The notes: generated by a model from the letters alone, not told the origin. A DNA stretch of 30,011 nt from JAKAUF01 sp050746205 (GCA_050746205.1 JBOGKW010000021.1:1-30011); one strand, 5' to 3'. Positions 22,800 through 30,011 are shown, counted from the first letter of the stretch. Numbers and translations: made by a program.

Positions 22800-23813
22800 T
22801 TAGGCCAGCGCCGCCGCGCTGGCGGCGCCATAGGCGGCAAACCATGGCGTCGCCGCCTTTAGGCTCTCGTTCACGGCCTCGATATTCTTCCGCCCTTGCG
22901 TTTGCAGCCATTGCTCGAAGGCCGCCAAGCCCTGCTGGCCATAGACCGCGACACCATCCAGCCACGTTGCGCGGCCGCAGAGCACGCCGTTGAACCGGAC
23001 TCCGGCCTCGGCGGCCAGCGCCAAGCTCTCGTTGAACTCGGCGTTGCTGACGCCCGCGCTGAGATAAATGAACGGCTTGGTCGCCGCCTGGGCGGCGGAC
23101 AGCAGGTGCCGCTGCGCCGCGGCGCGATCATAGACGGCCGCCGGCCCGGTGAAGCTCCGCGTCCCGGCCACGAATTTCAGGTTCACCGGAATCTCCGCTT
23201 TCAGCACGTCCACGCCATAGCGGTCCTGGGTGAACTCGGCGATGCTGCGGGTCACCACCTCCGGTTTGCGCTTGGCGTATTCCGCCCCCTTCTCGTCGCC
23301 GCCCGCCGGATCATAGCCGACAAACTCCAGGAAGAACGGTATGTCCTGGCCGCGGCATTCATCGCCGATGCGCTCAACAAAGGCGTGCTTGTGGTCATTG
23401 ACCTCGGGCTTCTCGAAGGGCGTGTAATACAGGAGCACCTTGATGCAATCCGCTCCCGCCGCCTTCAGCCGCTGCGCCGACTGTTCCGGCAGCAGGTCCG
23501 GCAGCCGGCCCGGCTGGGTATTGTCATAGCCGCTTTTTTCATAGGCCAGCAGCAGGCCCGCCCCCTGGGCGCGGGCGCGGGCGGCGGGCAGGCCAAACTC
23601 CGGATCCAGCAGGATGGCGCTCGCATAGGGCGTCAGCGCCCGCGTGACGGCGGTCTTGAACTCCTCCATCTCGCGCCGGCCCGCTGGCTTGCCGGCGGCT
23701 TTCCCCAGCGCCTTTTCCAAGCTGCCGCGCTGATCCATGGCGGCCGCGGCGATCACGCCGCGGCTATCCGCCACCGCCTTCAGGCCTTCCAGCTTTCCCT
23801 TGCTCAGCTTCAC
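22800..23813 (-). CDS. lacD: Tagatose 1,6-bisphosphate aldolase (LacD-type class I aldolase)
   Basis: The 337-residue enzyme starts at a GTG with GGGAGG nine bases upstream. Family marks are GVIAAAAMDQRGSL near the N-terminus, LLDPEFGLPAA, ADCIKVLLYYTPFE with Lys125, PFFLEFVGYDP, and YGVDVLKAEIPVNL, where Lys205 should form the Schiff base. LacD splits tagatose-1,6-bisphosphate to DHAP and glyceraldehyde-3-phosphate and also accepts fructose-1,6-bisphosphate. It may therefore serve galactose breakdown or replace a standard glycolytic aldolase. No other tagatose-pathway gene is present. The operon position ahead of hemW and ltaE does not show a galactose role. A minus-strand TACAAT about 30 bases upstream is a good -10 candidate. 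Confidence 0.88.
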   Translation of the reverse strand: MKLSKGKLEGLKAVADSRGVIAAAAMDQRGSLEKALGKAAGKPAGRREMEEFKTAVTRALTPYASAILLDPEFGLPAARARAQGAGLLLAYEKSGYDNTQPGRLPDLLPEQSAQRLKAAGADCIKVLLYYTPFEKPEVNDHKHAFVERIGDECRGQDIPFFLEFVGYDPAGGDEKGAEYAKRKPEVVTRSIAEFTQDRYGVDVLKAEIPVNLKFVAGTRSFTGPAAVYDRAAAQRHLLSAAQAATKPFIYLSAGVSNAEFNESLALAAEAGVRFNGVLCGRATWLDGVAVYGQQGLAAFEQWLQTQGRKNIEAVNESLKAATPWFAAYGAASAAALA

Positions 23814-23841
23814 GATCGCGTTCCTCCCAAGCTAAAGCCTT

Positions 23842-23847
23842 ATTGTA
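23842..23847 (-). promoter_or_regulatory. -10 candidate for the lacD-hemW-ltaE operon
   Basis: TACAAT (minus strand) matches TATAAT at five of six bases and would give a leader of about 22 nt that contains the ribosome-binding site. No good -35 box was found. Confidence 0.4.
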
Positions 23848-23881
23848 CGGCCCTCCCAGTGGCGTAATGCTCCCGCCTCGC

Positions 23882-23965
23882 GTGGGGCACGCGTCCCCGC
23901 CTGCCCCCACCGCGGAGCAGGCTCCTGCCTTGCGTGCCGTCGCTGTCCCAGGCGGCGGCCCGGCC
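23882..23965. repeat. Composite repeat: degenerate R1 palindrome plus adjoining block, copy 1
   Basis: A degenerate R1 (GTGGGGCACGCGTCCCCGCC) is followed by a block with GCTCCTGCCTTGCGTGCCGTCGC and GGCGGC. The same order recurs at 28351-28440. It lies in the divergent region between lacD and tRNA-Leu. Confidence 0.65.
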
Positions 23966-24013
23966 CTCGCCGCGACCGTCTTTGCGCTCACTACGCCTCC
24001 GCACCGCATCGGG

Positions 24014-24019
24014 TATACT
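24014..24019 (+). promoter_or_regulatory. -10 element for tRNA-Leu and secG
   Basis: TATACT, five of six to consensus, lies 58 bases upstream of the mature tRNA 5' end. No clear -35 box is present. The tRNA and secG follow without another evident promoter. Confidence 0.45.
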
Positions 24020-24077
24020 CGGACGTTAGGCGTCCCAACCCAGCTTTTGAAACGGCCGCTGCCCGCCGGGCGGCTGC

Positions 24078-24162
24078 GCGGAAGTGGTGGAACTGGCAGA
24101 CACACCATCTTGAGGGGGTGGCGCCGCAAGGCATGCGGGTTCGAGTCCCGCCTTCCGCACCA
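24078..24162 (+). tRNA. tRNA-Leu, anticodon GAG
   Basis: The acceptor stem GCGGAAG (24078-24084) pairs with CTTCCGC (24152-24158), followed by A and an encoded CCA (24160-24162). The D-arm GGTGGAACTGGCAGACAC is typical of tRNA-Leu. The anticodon stem CCATC/GGTGG closes a TTGAGGG loop with anticodon GAG (reads CUC and CUU). A long variable arm of class II (near 24121-24133) and the T-arm GCGGG-TTCGAGT-CCCGC complete the cloverleaf. It lies directly upstream of secG. Confidence 0.97.
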
Positions 24163-24185
24163 CCATTCGCAGGCAGGCATTTTCT

Positions 24186-24506
24186 GTGCAAACGATTATC
24201 ACCATTCTCCACATCCTGATCTGCATATTGCTGATCGTCGTCATCCTGCTGCAAAGCGGAAGCGCGGGGGATTTGGCCTCGGCATTCGGCGGCATGGGCA
24301 GCCAAACCGCCTTTGGCCCTCGCGGTGGGCAGACGGCGCTGGGCAAGAGCACCGTAGTGCTGGCGATTTTGTTCGCAGCGACGACCGTCTCGCTGGCCAT
24401 CATCTCCAACCGCCAGCACAATAACGTCTCTTCGATCCTCGGCAGCCACGCCGCCAAGACGCACCAGACGGCGCCCGTCAAAACGCCGCCGCCACCCAAG
24501 CCCTAA
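24186..24506 (+). CDS. secG: Protein translocase subunit SecG
   Basis: The 106-residue protein has the two-helix SecG layout. Helix 1 comprises residues 2-22 (MQTIITILHILICILLIVV), then LLQSGSAGDLASAFGGMGSQ and GRRG-like loop residues (PRGGQTALGKST), helix 2 about 57-75 (TVVLAILFAATTVSLAII), and a hydrophilic Pro/Lys tail (VKTPPPPKP) inside or outside the membrane. SecG assists SecYE during protein export. The GTG at 24186 is the start, 24 bases after the tRNA-Leu 3' end; no strong ribosome-binding site is visible. Pairing with a tRNA-Leu(GAG) recalls enterobacteria, where leuU follows secG; here the tRNA comes first. Confidence 0.92.
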   Translation: MQTIITILHILICILLIVVILLQSGSAGDLASAFGGMGSQTAFGPRGGQTALGKSTVVLAILFAATTVSLAIISNRQHNNVSSILGSHAAKTHQTAPVKTPPPPKP

Positions 24507-24593
24507 GTCGCGCATGCCGGCGCCTGCGGCCGCGATCCCGGCCGGCGAGGCGCCCGCCCCGCGCCGCCCCTGAGACGCCCGCTCCACGCTCCC

Positions 24594-25244
24594 ATGCCCG
24601 AGGCTACGCCGCCACGCTTTCGGCGCTGGACCTTTCCGGTGGGGCTGCTGCAATGCAACTGCTCCGTGATCGCCGACATGGCCGAGCGGCAAGCCGTGGT
24701 GGTGGACCCGGGGGACAATATCAACCGCATCGTCGCGCTGCTGGACGAGCACAAACTGCGCCTGGCGGCGATCGCCATCACCCACGCCCACATTGACCAC
24801 ATCGGCGGCGCCGCCGCGCTGCAAGCCCGCCGCCCGGCGCCGGTGCTCTTGCAACCCGCCGACCACGCCGTGCATGCCACGCTGGACTCCCAAGCTGGCT
24901 GGATCGGCGTGGCCCCGCCGCCGCGGGTGGCCATTGACGCGCCGCTGGCCGAGGCCGCGCCCCTAACTTTCGGCGCCTTCTCCTTGCAGGTGATCGAAAC
25001 GCCTGGGCATACCCCCGGCAGCGTCTGCCTCTACCTGCCCGGCGAGTCGCTGCTGCTGGCTGGTGACACCTTGTTTGCCGGCGCCATCGGCCGCACCGAT
25101 CTGCCCGGCGGCGACTGGGACCAGATCCTGCGCTCCATTCACCACAAGCTGCTGCCTTTGCCCGACGCCACCCTCGTTGTCCCCGGCCACGGCCCCGAGA
25201 CCACCATCGGCGCCGAGCGCCGCGACAACCCCTTCCTGATCTAG
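24594..25244 (+). CDS. Metallo-beta-lactamase-fold hydrolase (glyoxalase II-like)
   Basis: The 216-residue enzyme has the full dinuclear metal site: THAHIDH (His64, His66, Asp68, His69), His139 in ETPGHTPGS, Asp158 in LLAGDTLF and His199 in VVPGHGPET. The N-terminal LQCNCSVIAD and the segment GAIGRTDLPGGDW are typical of the short YcbL-type group of glyoxalase II homologues. These are thioester hydrolases, some active on S-lactoylglutathione; the physiological substrate is not fixed by sequence. It is 87 bases downstream of secG on the same strand and could be cotranscribed. No clear ribosome-binding site precedes the ATG. Confidence 0.88.
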   Translation: MPEATPPRFRRWTFPVGLLQCNCSVIADMAERQAVVVDPGDNINRIVALLDEHKLRLAAIAITHAHIDHIGGAAALQARRPAPVLLQPADHAVHATLDSQAGWIGVAPPPRVAIDAPLAEAAPLTFGAFSLQVIETPGHTPGSVCLYLPGESLLLAGDTLFAGAIGRTDLPGGDWDQILRSIHHKLLPLPDATLVVPGHGPETTIGAERRDNPFLI

Positions 25245-25277
25245 GCTTCGCGGGCGGCGCACCCCAGCCGCGACCCG

Positions 25278-25345
25278 ATCCGGGGGGGCGGCCGTCTCGG
25301 CGGCCCGGGGCGGCTTGTGGGGCAGCCGTCTCGGCGGCCCGGAGG
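25278..25345. repeat. Two R2-type palindromes between the hydrolase and the APC gene
   Basis: Two copies (about 25283-25306 and 25317-25341) of the form GGCGGCCGTCTCGGCGGCC and GGCAGCCGTCTCGGCGGCC, in the inverted orientation relative to 9958. Each has the TCT loop with partly decayed stems. The second could be mistaken for coding sequence (GQPSRRPGG) ahead of the true start of the APC permease. Confidence 0.7.
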
Positions 25346-25369
25346 GCCTGCCGCCGCCTTCGCCCGCGA

Positions 25370-25375
25370 TACAAT
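25370..25375 (+). promoter_or_regulatory. -10 candidate for the APC permease gene
   Basis: TACAAT, five of six to consensus, lies 43 bases before the ATG at 25419. It is identical to the candidate found ahead of lacD. No -35 box is obvious. Confidence 0.4.
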
Positions 25376-25418
25376 TCCCTCCAGCCAGTTTGCCCAGCTA
25401 CCTTCGCCCTCTCGCGCC

Positions 25419-27407
25419 ATGACCGCCACCGCTCCGGAACGTTTGGAACTGCCGGTTCCGGGAAATGCCCCACCGCGCGGCCGGATGGGGCAGTGGATGT
25501 TCTCCGGCGGCCGGATTGACGAGCGCGAGGAAGCCGACCATACCGCCCCGTGGTGGCGCGTCATGTGCCTGACGGGCATGGATTATTTTTCGAGCATCGG
25601 CTACGAGCCGGGCATGGCGCTCCTCGCCGCCGGCGCGCTGGCCCTGCCGGCGACGGCGGTGCTGGTGGCGCTGACGGTGTTTGGCGCGGTGCCGCTGTAT
25701 TCCCAAGTGGCCAAGCGTTCCTACGCCGGCCAGGGCTCGATCGCCATGCTGGAGCATCTGCTTCCCGGCTGGGCCAGCAAGATCTTCGTCCTGGTCCTGC
25801 TCGGGTTCGCGGGTACCGATTTCCTCATCACCATGACCCTGTCGGCCGCCGATGCGGCCCGCCATGCCGTCGCCAATGCATATCTGGAGCGCTATCTGGG
25901 CGGCAGCCACATGCTGGTCACGCTCGTGCTGCTGCTACTGCTGGCGGTGGTTTTCCTGATCGGGTTCCGCGAGGCGATTCGGGTCGCCGTGCTGGTGGCC
26001 ATTCCCTACCTGGCCCTCAACTTCATCGTGCTGGCGGCCGCGGCCATGGACGTGCTGCGGCATCCCGCGCTGACGCATCAATGGCGCCTGGCTCTGGCGA
26101 CCCATGGCAACTGGGGCCAGATCGCCGTCGCCTCCGTGCTGATCTTTCCGGAACTGGCGCTCGGGATGAGCGGCTTCGAAACCGGCGTCTCCGTGATGCC
26201 GCTGATTCATGGCAGCAAAGAGGACAGCGATCCCAATCGCGTCGGCCCGCCGCTGGGCCGCATTGGCAGCACGCGCAAGCTGTTGCTCGCCGCGGCCCTG
26301 ATCATGGCCGGGCTGTTGCTGGCCTCCGGCTGGGTCTGTCCGCTCTTGATTCCCCCGGCCGCCTACCAAATCGGCGGGCCTGCCAACGGCCGTGCCGTCT
26401 CCTACCTCGCCGTGCGCTTGCTGGGCGCGAACTTCGCCACCTTATATGACCTTGCCTCCATCGCGATCTTGTGGTTCGGCGGGGCCTCGGCCATGGCCGG
26501 GCTGCTCTCGCTGATCCCGCGTTACCTGCCCCGTTTCGGCATGGCGCCGCGCTGGGTCGCTTATCGCCGCCCCATGGTGCTGGTGCTCCTGGTGCTCGAC
26601 GTCCTCATCACTCTCATCTTCAAGGCCAGCGTGGACGCGCAAGGCGCGGCCTATGCCACCGGCTTTCTGGTGCTCATGTTTTCCGCCGGCGTGGCCGTGG
26701 CCTTGGCTTTGCACAAGGAAGCCGCCGCCGCGGTCAAGCGGGGCTGGGCGCTGAAGGCGCGGGCGCAAAGCGGCTATTTTTGGGCCATCACGCTGGTGCT
26801 GGGCTACACCTTGGCGGTCAATATCCACGATCGGCCGGACGGCGTCATTATCGCCGTCTGCCTCATTATTCTGCTCCTGGGCCTCAGCGCCATCAGCCGC
26901 TATCGCCGCGCCACCGAGATGCGGATCAGCGAGTTGGTCTTTTTGGACGCCGACAGCCGCGCCATCTGGGCGGAGATCACGGGCAAAAAGGTCAACGTGG
27001 TGCCGTCGCGCAGCGCCGGCGTGGAGCACCGCCACCACTTGGCCAGCAAGGTGCAGGCGCACTTCCAACTGGATGGCCCGCTGGCGTTCCTCCACGTCCA
27101 GTTGCTCGACAACCGCAGCGAGTTCCTGGCGCCGCTGCGCGTGCGTCTGCGGCGCGAAGGGCCCAATTACACAATCGAGGGCTATGGCGCCGTGGCCATC
27201 GCCAACTCAATCGCCTACATCACCGAGCTGTTGGATCCCATCAGCCTGGTGCTGGGCCTGACCCATCGCAACCTAATGCGGCAATCGCTGCAGTATTTGA
27301 TTTGGGGCCAGGGCGAGGTGGGGCTGACGGTTTATTCCATCCTGGTGCGGTACTGGGAGTGGGCGCGGCGCGCCGCCCGCCCGATCATCTTCTTGATGTG
27401 CGACTGA
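25419..27407 (+). CDS. APC-superfamily amino acid permease with a C-terminal cytoplasmic domain
   Basis: The 662-residue protein has about 12 membrane helices between residues 50 and 490. The first carries VMCLTGMDYFSSIGYEPGMAL, an APC-type unwound-helix segment. Others include FVLVLLGFAGTDFLITMT, VLIFPELALGMSGFETG and FLVLMFSAGVAVALAL. After the last helix a soluble region of about 160 residues (ISELVFLDADSRAIWAEITGKKVN, then VQLLDNRSEFLAPLRVRL and onward) has no enzymatic motif and may be regulatory. Substrate is unknown; amino acids or related cations are likely for the superfamily. The ATG at 25419 is chosen because the frame upstream is translated repeat DNA. The FkbM gene overlaps its end. 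Confidence 0.8.
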   Translation: MTATAPERLELPVPGNAPPRGRMGQWMFSGGRIDEREEADHTAPWWRVMCLTGMDYFSSIGYEPGMALLAAGALALPATAVLVALTVFGAVPLYSQVAKRSYAGQGSIAMLEHLLPGWASKIFVLVLLGFAGTDFLITMTLSAADAARHAVANAYLERYLGGSHMLVTLVLLLLLAVVFLIGFREAIRVAVLVAIPYLALNFIVLAAAAMDVLRHPALTHQWRLALATHGNWGQIAVASVLIFPELALGMSGFETGVSVMPLIHGSKEDSDPNRVGPPLGRIGSTRKLLLAAALIMAGLLLASGWVCPLLIPPAAYQIGGPANGRAVSYLAVRLLGANFATLYDLASIAILWFGGASAMAGLLSLIPRYLPRFGMAPRWVAYRRPMVLVLLVLDVLITLIFKASVDAQGAAYATGFLVLMFSAGVAVALALHKEAAAAVKRGWALKARAQSGYFWAITLVLGYTLAVNIHDRPDGVIIAVCLIILLLGLSAISRYRRATEMRISELVFLDADSRAIWAEITGKKVNVVPSRSAGVEHRHHLASKVQAHFQLDGPLAFLHVQLLDNRSEFLAPLRVRLRREGPNYTIEGYGAVAIANSIAYITELLDPISLVLGLTHRNLMRQSLQYLIWGQGEVGLTVYSILVRYWEWARRAARPIIFLMCD

Positions 27408-28264
27408 GCGGCGTAGCCCGCGGCCCGGCATCCCCGGCCCGCCCGCCGGGTACGCCGCTGGCCCGCCTGGCGCGGCGCGCCCGCCACGTTGCCGGACGAT
27501 ACCGGCGCTTGAGCGCGGCGGCGGGGCTCGCAGGCGGCGTGAAATTCGCCCTGTTGCGGCTCACCCGCCGCAGCGGTTACGTTCCGCTGCGCCGCGCCGG
27601 GCGTGTTCTCGTGCGGGCGCGCACCAGCGACGCCGAGGTCTTCGAGGAGATCTACGCCGACCAGCAGTATGCCCATCCGCTCCTGCCGCGGGCGCGGCGC
27701 ATCCTGGACCTGGGGGCGTGCACTGGGCTGGCCAGTGCTTTTCTGTCCGGCCTTTATCCCCAGGCACAGGTAGTGGCGCTGGAGGCGGACCCGTCGAACT
27801 ATGCCGCGCTCCAGGCCAACGCCCGTGGGCGCCCGGCGATTTCCTGCCGCCTGGCGGCGGTGTGGGACCGGCGCGGGACGCTGCGCATCCAGAACCCGGA
27901 TGCGCCCGCCTGGGCCAAGACGGTGGCGGAGGTGGGCCCGGGCGCTGAGGTCAAGGCCATGTCCATCAACGACCTGCTCGACGAACTGGGCTGGGACACC
28001 GTGGATCTGGTGAAAATGGATATCGAAGGAGCGGAGCGGCGCGTCCTCCAGGCTGGCGATTGGCTGCGCCGGACGCGAGCGCTGCTGATCGAGCTGCACG
28101 AGCGCACTGAACCCGGGTGCCGTGCCGCCCTTGAATCCGCCATCGCCGCGCACTGGGGCGTCGGCTCCGCGCGCCGCGATGGCCGGGTGCTGTTCCTGGT
28201 GGCGCCGGACCCTCCCTGCCCCAAGGCGGCCGGCACCCCGCCCTCGGCGCCCAATGGGGATTGA
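27398..28264 (+). CDS. FkbM-family SAM-dependent methyltransferase
   Basis: The conserved domain runs from about 27600 to 28200. It starts with RARTSDAEVFEEIYADQQY, then SAM motif I ILDLGACTGLASAFL, motif II VVALEADPSNYAAL, and VDLVKMDIEGAERRVL, a hallmark of FkbM enzymes, ending with LLIELHE. These are O-methyltransferases, many acting on glycans or natural products. The start is uncertain. I give the GTG at 27398, which overlaps the APC gene by 10 bases; its first 45 residues are Arg/Ala/Pro-rich (RLARRARHVAGRYRRL). A GTG at 27539 (VKFALLRLTRRSGYV) fits the family length as well. Coupling to the permease by overlap would be odd functionally. The last 15 residues are Pro/Ala-rich. Confidence 0.8.
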   Translation: MRLSGVARGPASPARPPGTPLARLARRARHVAGRYRRLSAAAGLAGGVKFALLRLTRRSGYVPLRRAGRVLVRARTSDAEVFEEIYADQQYAHPLLPRARRILDLGACTGLASAFLSGLYPQAQVVALEADPSNYAALQANARGRPAISCRLAAVWDRRGTLRIQNPDAPAWAKTVAEVGPGAEVKAMSINDLLDELGWDTVDLVKMDIEGAERRVLQAGDWLRRTRALLIELHERTEPGCRAALESAIAAHWGVGSARRDGRVLFLVAPDPPCPKAAGTPPSAPNGD

Positions 28265-28350
28265 AGGTGTCGCGGCAGCCCGCGAGCTAAACGATCGAAC
28301 GCCGCCGCGCGTACCGGGGTGGGCGGCCGCGGGCCGCCCCAGACCAAGAA

Positions 28351-28440
28351 GTGGGACAGGCGTCCCCGCCTGCCCGCCCGCCGTGGGGTACGCCTCCCGC
28401 CTTGTGTGCCGTCGCCCCACTGGGCGGCGCCTCCGGCGCG
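28351..28440. repeat. Composite repeat: R1 palindrome plus adjoining block, copy 2
   Basis: GTGGGACAGGCGTCCCCGCC is followed by GCCTCCCGCCTTGTGTGCCGTCGC and GGGCGGCGCC, the same order as at 23882-23965. It separates the convergent FkbM and MFS genes. Confidence 0.7.
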
Positions 28441-28460
28441 GCCCCGGGCGGCAGCACGGA

Positions 28461-29723
28461 CTACTCCGTGGTGGCGGGAACTGCGGGTTGCGCCACGGGC
28501 CGGCGGCGCGACAGGCGGCGGCCCAGAAAGGCCAGCAGAAGGCCGCCGGCGATAAGGGCGGCCAGCCCATCGGTGAGCAGCAGCCCCTGCACGCCGAAGT
28601 GCTTGAACCCGCGGCCGTCAGCCCAAGTCATGTAGACGATGGCGGCATTGATGGCGGCGGAAAACAGCCCCAGCTGCGTGCTGGCGACGGCGGTTTTCTT
28701 CCCGACGATCTGCCAGCCGAGGGCGTTGAAGGCCGCGTACACCACCCCCGCCAAGCCGTTATACACCAACGCGCCGAAGATGAATGTCCCCGGCGTGTGC
28801 GGCGCGAACGCCAGGCCGATGGCCAGCACGCCGGTGATCATGCCGGCGCCCAAATAGAGCAGCCCGCGCGACACGCGGTCGGCGAGCCATCCCCCGAGGA
28901 GCGCGCCGATTGAGGCGGTGGCCGCGCAACCGGCGCCGGTGACCCAAATGACCGTGGTCGGCGCGGTATGGAAATCCGGGCCCATGCCGGAAAACAGGTT
29001 GATCGCCGCCTCGGCGCTGGCCGGGGCTAGGAAGAGCGCGAAGCCGGTCAGGCATTCCGGTGTCTTGCAGGCGCGCCAAGTGGCCTGCAACGCCTTGGTG
29101 ATGATCTCGCGGAAACGGAACGACGAGCGCCCGGGGCGCGGGAACCAGAGCGTCGGCGACACGCACAGCAGGATGACGACCCCCATGCCCAGGGCCAGCT
29201 CCGGCCGCGGCATCCGCCGCGCCAGCGACATGATGGCCAGCGAACCGGCGGCGCCGCCGCCGAGGTTGGCGACGTTGGTCCAGCCGCTGACGATGCCGCG
29301 CCGTTCGTCGGGCGTGAATTCGGCGATCCAGCCGGTGACGGCGCCGGAGTAGAGCACCATCGCCAGCTCCGCGACCAGCAGCAGAGCGGTGGTCAAGGGC
29401 AGGCGCGCTGGCGAAAGCAAAATCAACGCCGCGCCCAGGCAGACGGCGGCAATCGCCGCCATCAGCCAGCAGTAGGCGCGGCGCGTCAGCCCGGTATCCA
29501 TGATGGGCTGCAGCAGGAAGCCCCAGAACGTCGGCGACATGACCACGGCGCTGACGCCCGCGGCCCGGTACAGCGGCACACCCGCATGGGTCAACAGGAA
29601 CGGCAGGGCCGTGATGGTGAACCCCACCACCAGACCGAACGAGAGCAACCCGCCGCCCACCACCCACGCCGGCGGCATGCGCGCGGGCGCGGGCAAGAAC
29701 TCCGGGTTGGAAGCGGGCGCCAA
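28461..29723 (-). CDS. Major facilitator superfamily transporter
   Basis: The 420-residue protein has about 12 membrane helices in two halves. The MFS loop between helices 2 and 3 is not the sugar-transporter type (QPIMDTGLTRRAYCWLMA), and another conserved loop is GWLADRVSRGLLYLGAG between helices 8 and 9. The segment WIAEFTPDERRGIVSGWTNVANLGGG recalls AmpG- or PAT-like carriers, but the substrate cannot be named. A TTG at 29723 opens the frame just downstream of an in-frame TAA; an ATG at 29678 (MPPAWVVGGG) is the alternative and would remove a 15-residue Pro/Ala tail. Neither has a clear ribosome-binding site. The tandem repeat lies about 80 bases upstream of the start. Confidence 0.85.
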   Translation of the reverse strand: MAPASNPEFLPAPARMPPAWVVGGGLLSFGLVVGFTITALPFLLTHAGVPLYRAAGVSAVVMSPTFWGFLLQPIMDTGLTRRAYCWLMAAIAAVCLGAALILLSPARLPLTTALLLVAELAMVLYSGAVTGWIAEFTPDERRGIVSGWTNVANLGGGAAGSLAIMSLARRMPRPELALGMGVVILLCVSPTLWFPRPGRSSFRFREIITKALQATWRACKTPECLTGFALFLAPASAEAAINLFSGMGPDFHTAPTTVIWVTGAGCAATASIGALLGGWLADRVSRGLLYLGAGMITGVLAIGLAFAPHTPGTFIFGALVYNGLAGVVYAAFNALGWQIVGKKTAVASTQLGLFSAAINAAIVYMTWADGRGFKHFGVQGLLLTDGLAALIAGGLLLAFLGRRLSRRRPVAQPAVPATTE

Positions 29724-29763
29724 GGCGGGAGCGGGCAGTTACGGCAGCGGCAACGTTGTCGCT

Positions 29764-29769
29764 ATCTTA
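29764..29769 (-). promoter_or_regulatory. -10 candidate for the MFS gene
   Basis: TAAGAT on the minus strand would place transcription start about 35 nt upstream of the TTG start. It lies in the only AT-rich patch between the MFS gene and the tandem repeat. No -35 box is evident. Confidence 0.3.
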
Positions 29770-29800
29770 TCGCGGCAGCTTCGAGACGCCCTGAGCACCT

Positions 29801-30011
29801 CGCCTGTCTGCCCCAACGAAGGCAATTCCTCTGCCTGGCAGCCGAGACGGCTGCCCTACAGGCGGCGCCCGTAGGACAGGCGTCCCGCCTGTCTGCCCCA
29901 ACGAAGGCAATTCCTCTGCCTGGCAGCCGAGACGGCTGCCCTACAGGCGGCGCCCGTAGGACAGGCGTCCCGCCTGTCTGCCCCAACGAAGGCAATTCCT
30001 CTGCCTGGCAG
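29801..30011. repeat. 85-bp tandem repeat with two palindromes per unit
   Basis: About two and a half copies with a period of exactly 85 bases (CGCCTGTCTGCCCCAACG begins at 29801, 29886 and 29971), apparently identical, running off the window edge. Each unit contains one R2 palindrome (GGCAGCCGAGACGGCTGCC), one R1 palindrome (GACAGGCGTCCCGCCTGTC) and a unique spacer with CAACGAAGGCAATTCC. The lack of divergence means it is recent or being homogenised. Confidence 0.95.

Noticed and set aside
22800..23813. LacD as proof of a tagatose-6-phosphate galactose pathway
   Set aside because: LacD-type aldolases also accept fructose-1,6-bisphosphate, and no isomerase, kinase or PTS genes of the pathway are in the window.
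29762..29995. Minus-strand ORF with repeated GQPSRLP and RRDACPT peptides
   Set aside because: It is translated tandem-repeat DNA, a frequent false gene call with such palindromes.
29801..30011. CRISPR array
   Set aside because: The whole 85-base unit repeats, including the would-be spacer, so there are no variable spacers; no cas gene is present.

Overview
The window looks like a chromosomal segment of a GC-rich member of the Acidobacteriota. The best taxonomic clue is the orphan MacB/FtsX-type permease at 3136-5478, which has the architecture of the acidobacterial duplicated orphan permease (ADOP) family. The high GC content, the many secreted glycan-active enzymes and the intergenic palindromes agree with this. 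No rRNA, integrase, intact transposase, CRISPR array or phage module was seen. The assignment is an inference and was not tested by a search.

Layout. Bases 1-2970 are an accessory-looking stretch with weaker codon bias: a DUF7662 gene cut short by an in-frame stop, an unknown 108-residue protein, a doubtful ORF, and a secreted unknown protein flanked by imperfect direct repeats. Next come the ADOP permease (3136-5478), then a DUF3037 gene coupled by a 4-base overlap to the decayed remnant of a HipA-like kinase (5943-7150). Bases 7401-17514 form an envelope and glycan block: a membrane-anchored phosphoesterase, a Tat-exported beta-helix protein, a GH27 alpha-galactosidase, a GT87 mannosyltransferase-like membrane protein, a DUF4139 protein and a large clan GH-D hydrolase. 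A PIN-domain (VapC) remnant lies antisense to the end of the GT87 gene. From 17551 the content is mostly housekeeping: acyl-CoA dehydrogenase, a small zinc-ribbon protein, a HAD phosphatase, a probable lacD-hemW-ltaE operon (minus strand), tRNA-Leu(GAG), secG, a metallo-beta-lactamase-fold hydrolase, an APC permease, an FkbM methyltransferase and an MFS transporter. The window ends inside an 85-bp tandem repeat.

How the parts fit. The GH27 and GH-D enzymes, the beta-helix protein and possibly the LacD-type aldolase suggest growth on galactose-containing plant or microbial glycans. The genes are separate transcription units rather than one polysaccharide-utilisation operon. tRNA-Leu and secG probably share a promoter.

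The two most notable signals concern regulation and repeats. First, five genes carry a TANNNT -10-like hexamer ending 6-7 nt before the start codon, three of them with an upstream TGn, and none with a good Shine-Dalgarno site; this is the signature of leaderless mRNAs. Other genes have strong Shine-Dalgarno sites, so the genome appears to mix both modes. Second, a family of short palindromes (consensus near CAGgCGtcYCGcCTG) recurs between genes and once inside the GH27 reading frame. Its variants differ by compensatory changes in the stem, as if the hairpin itself were maintained.
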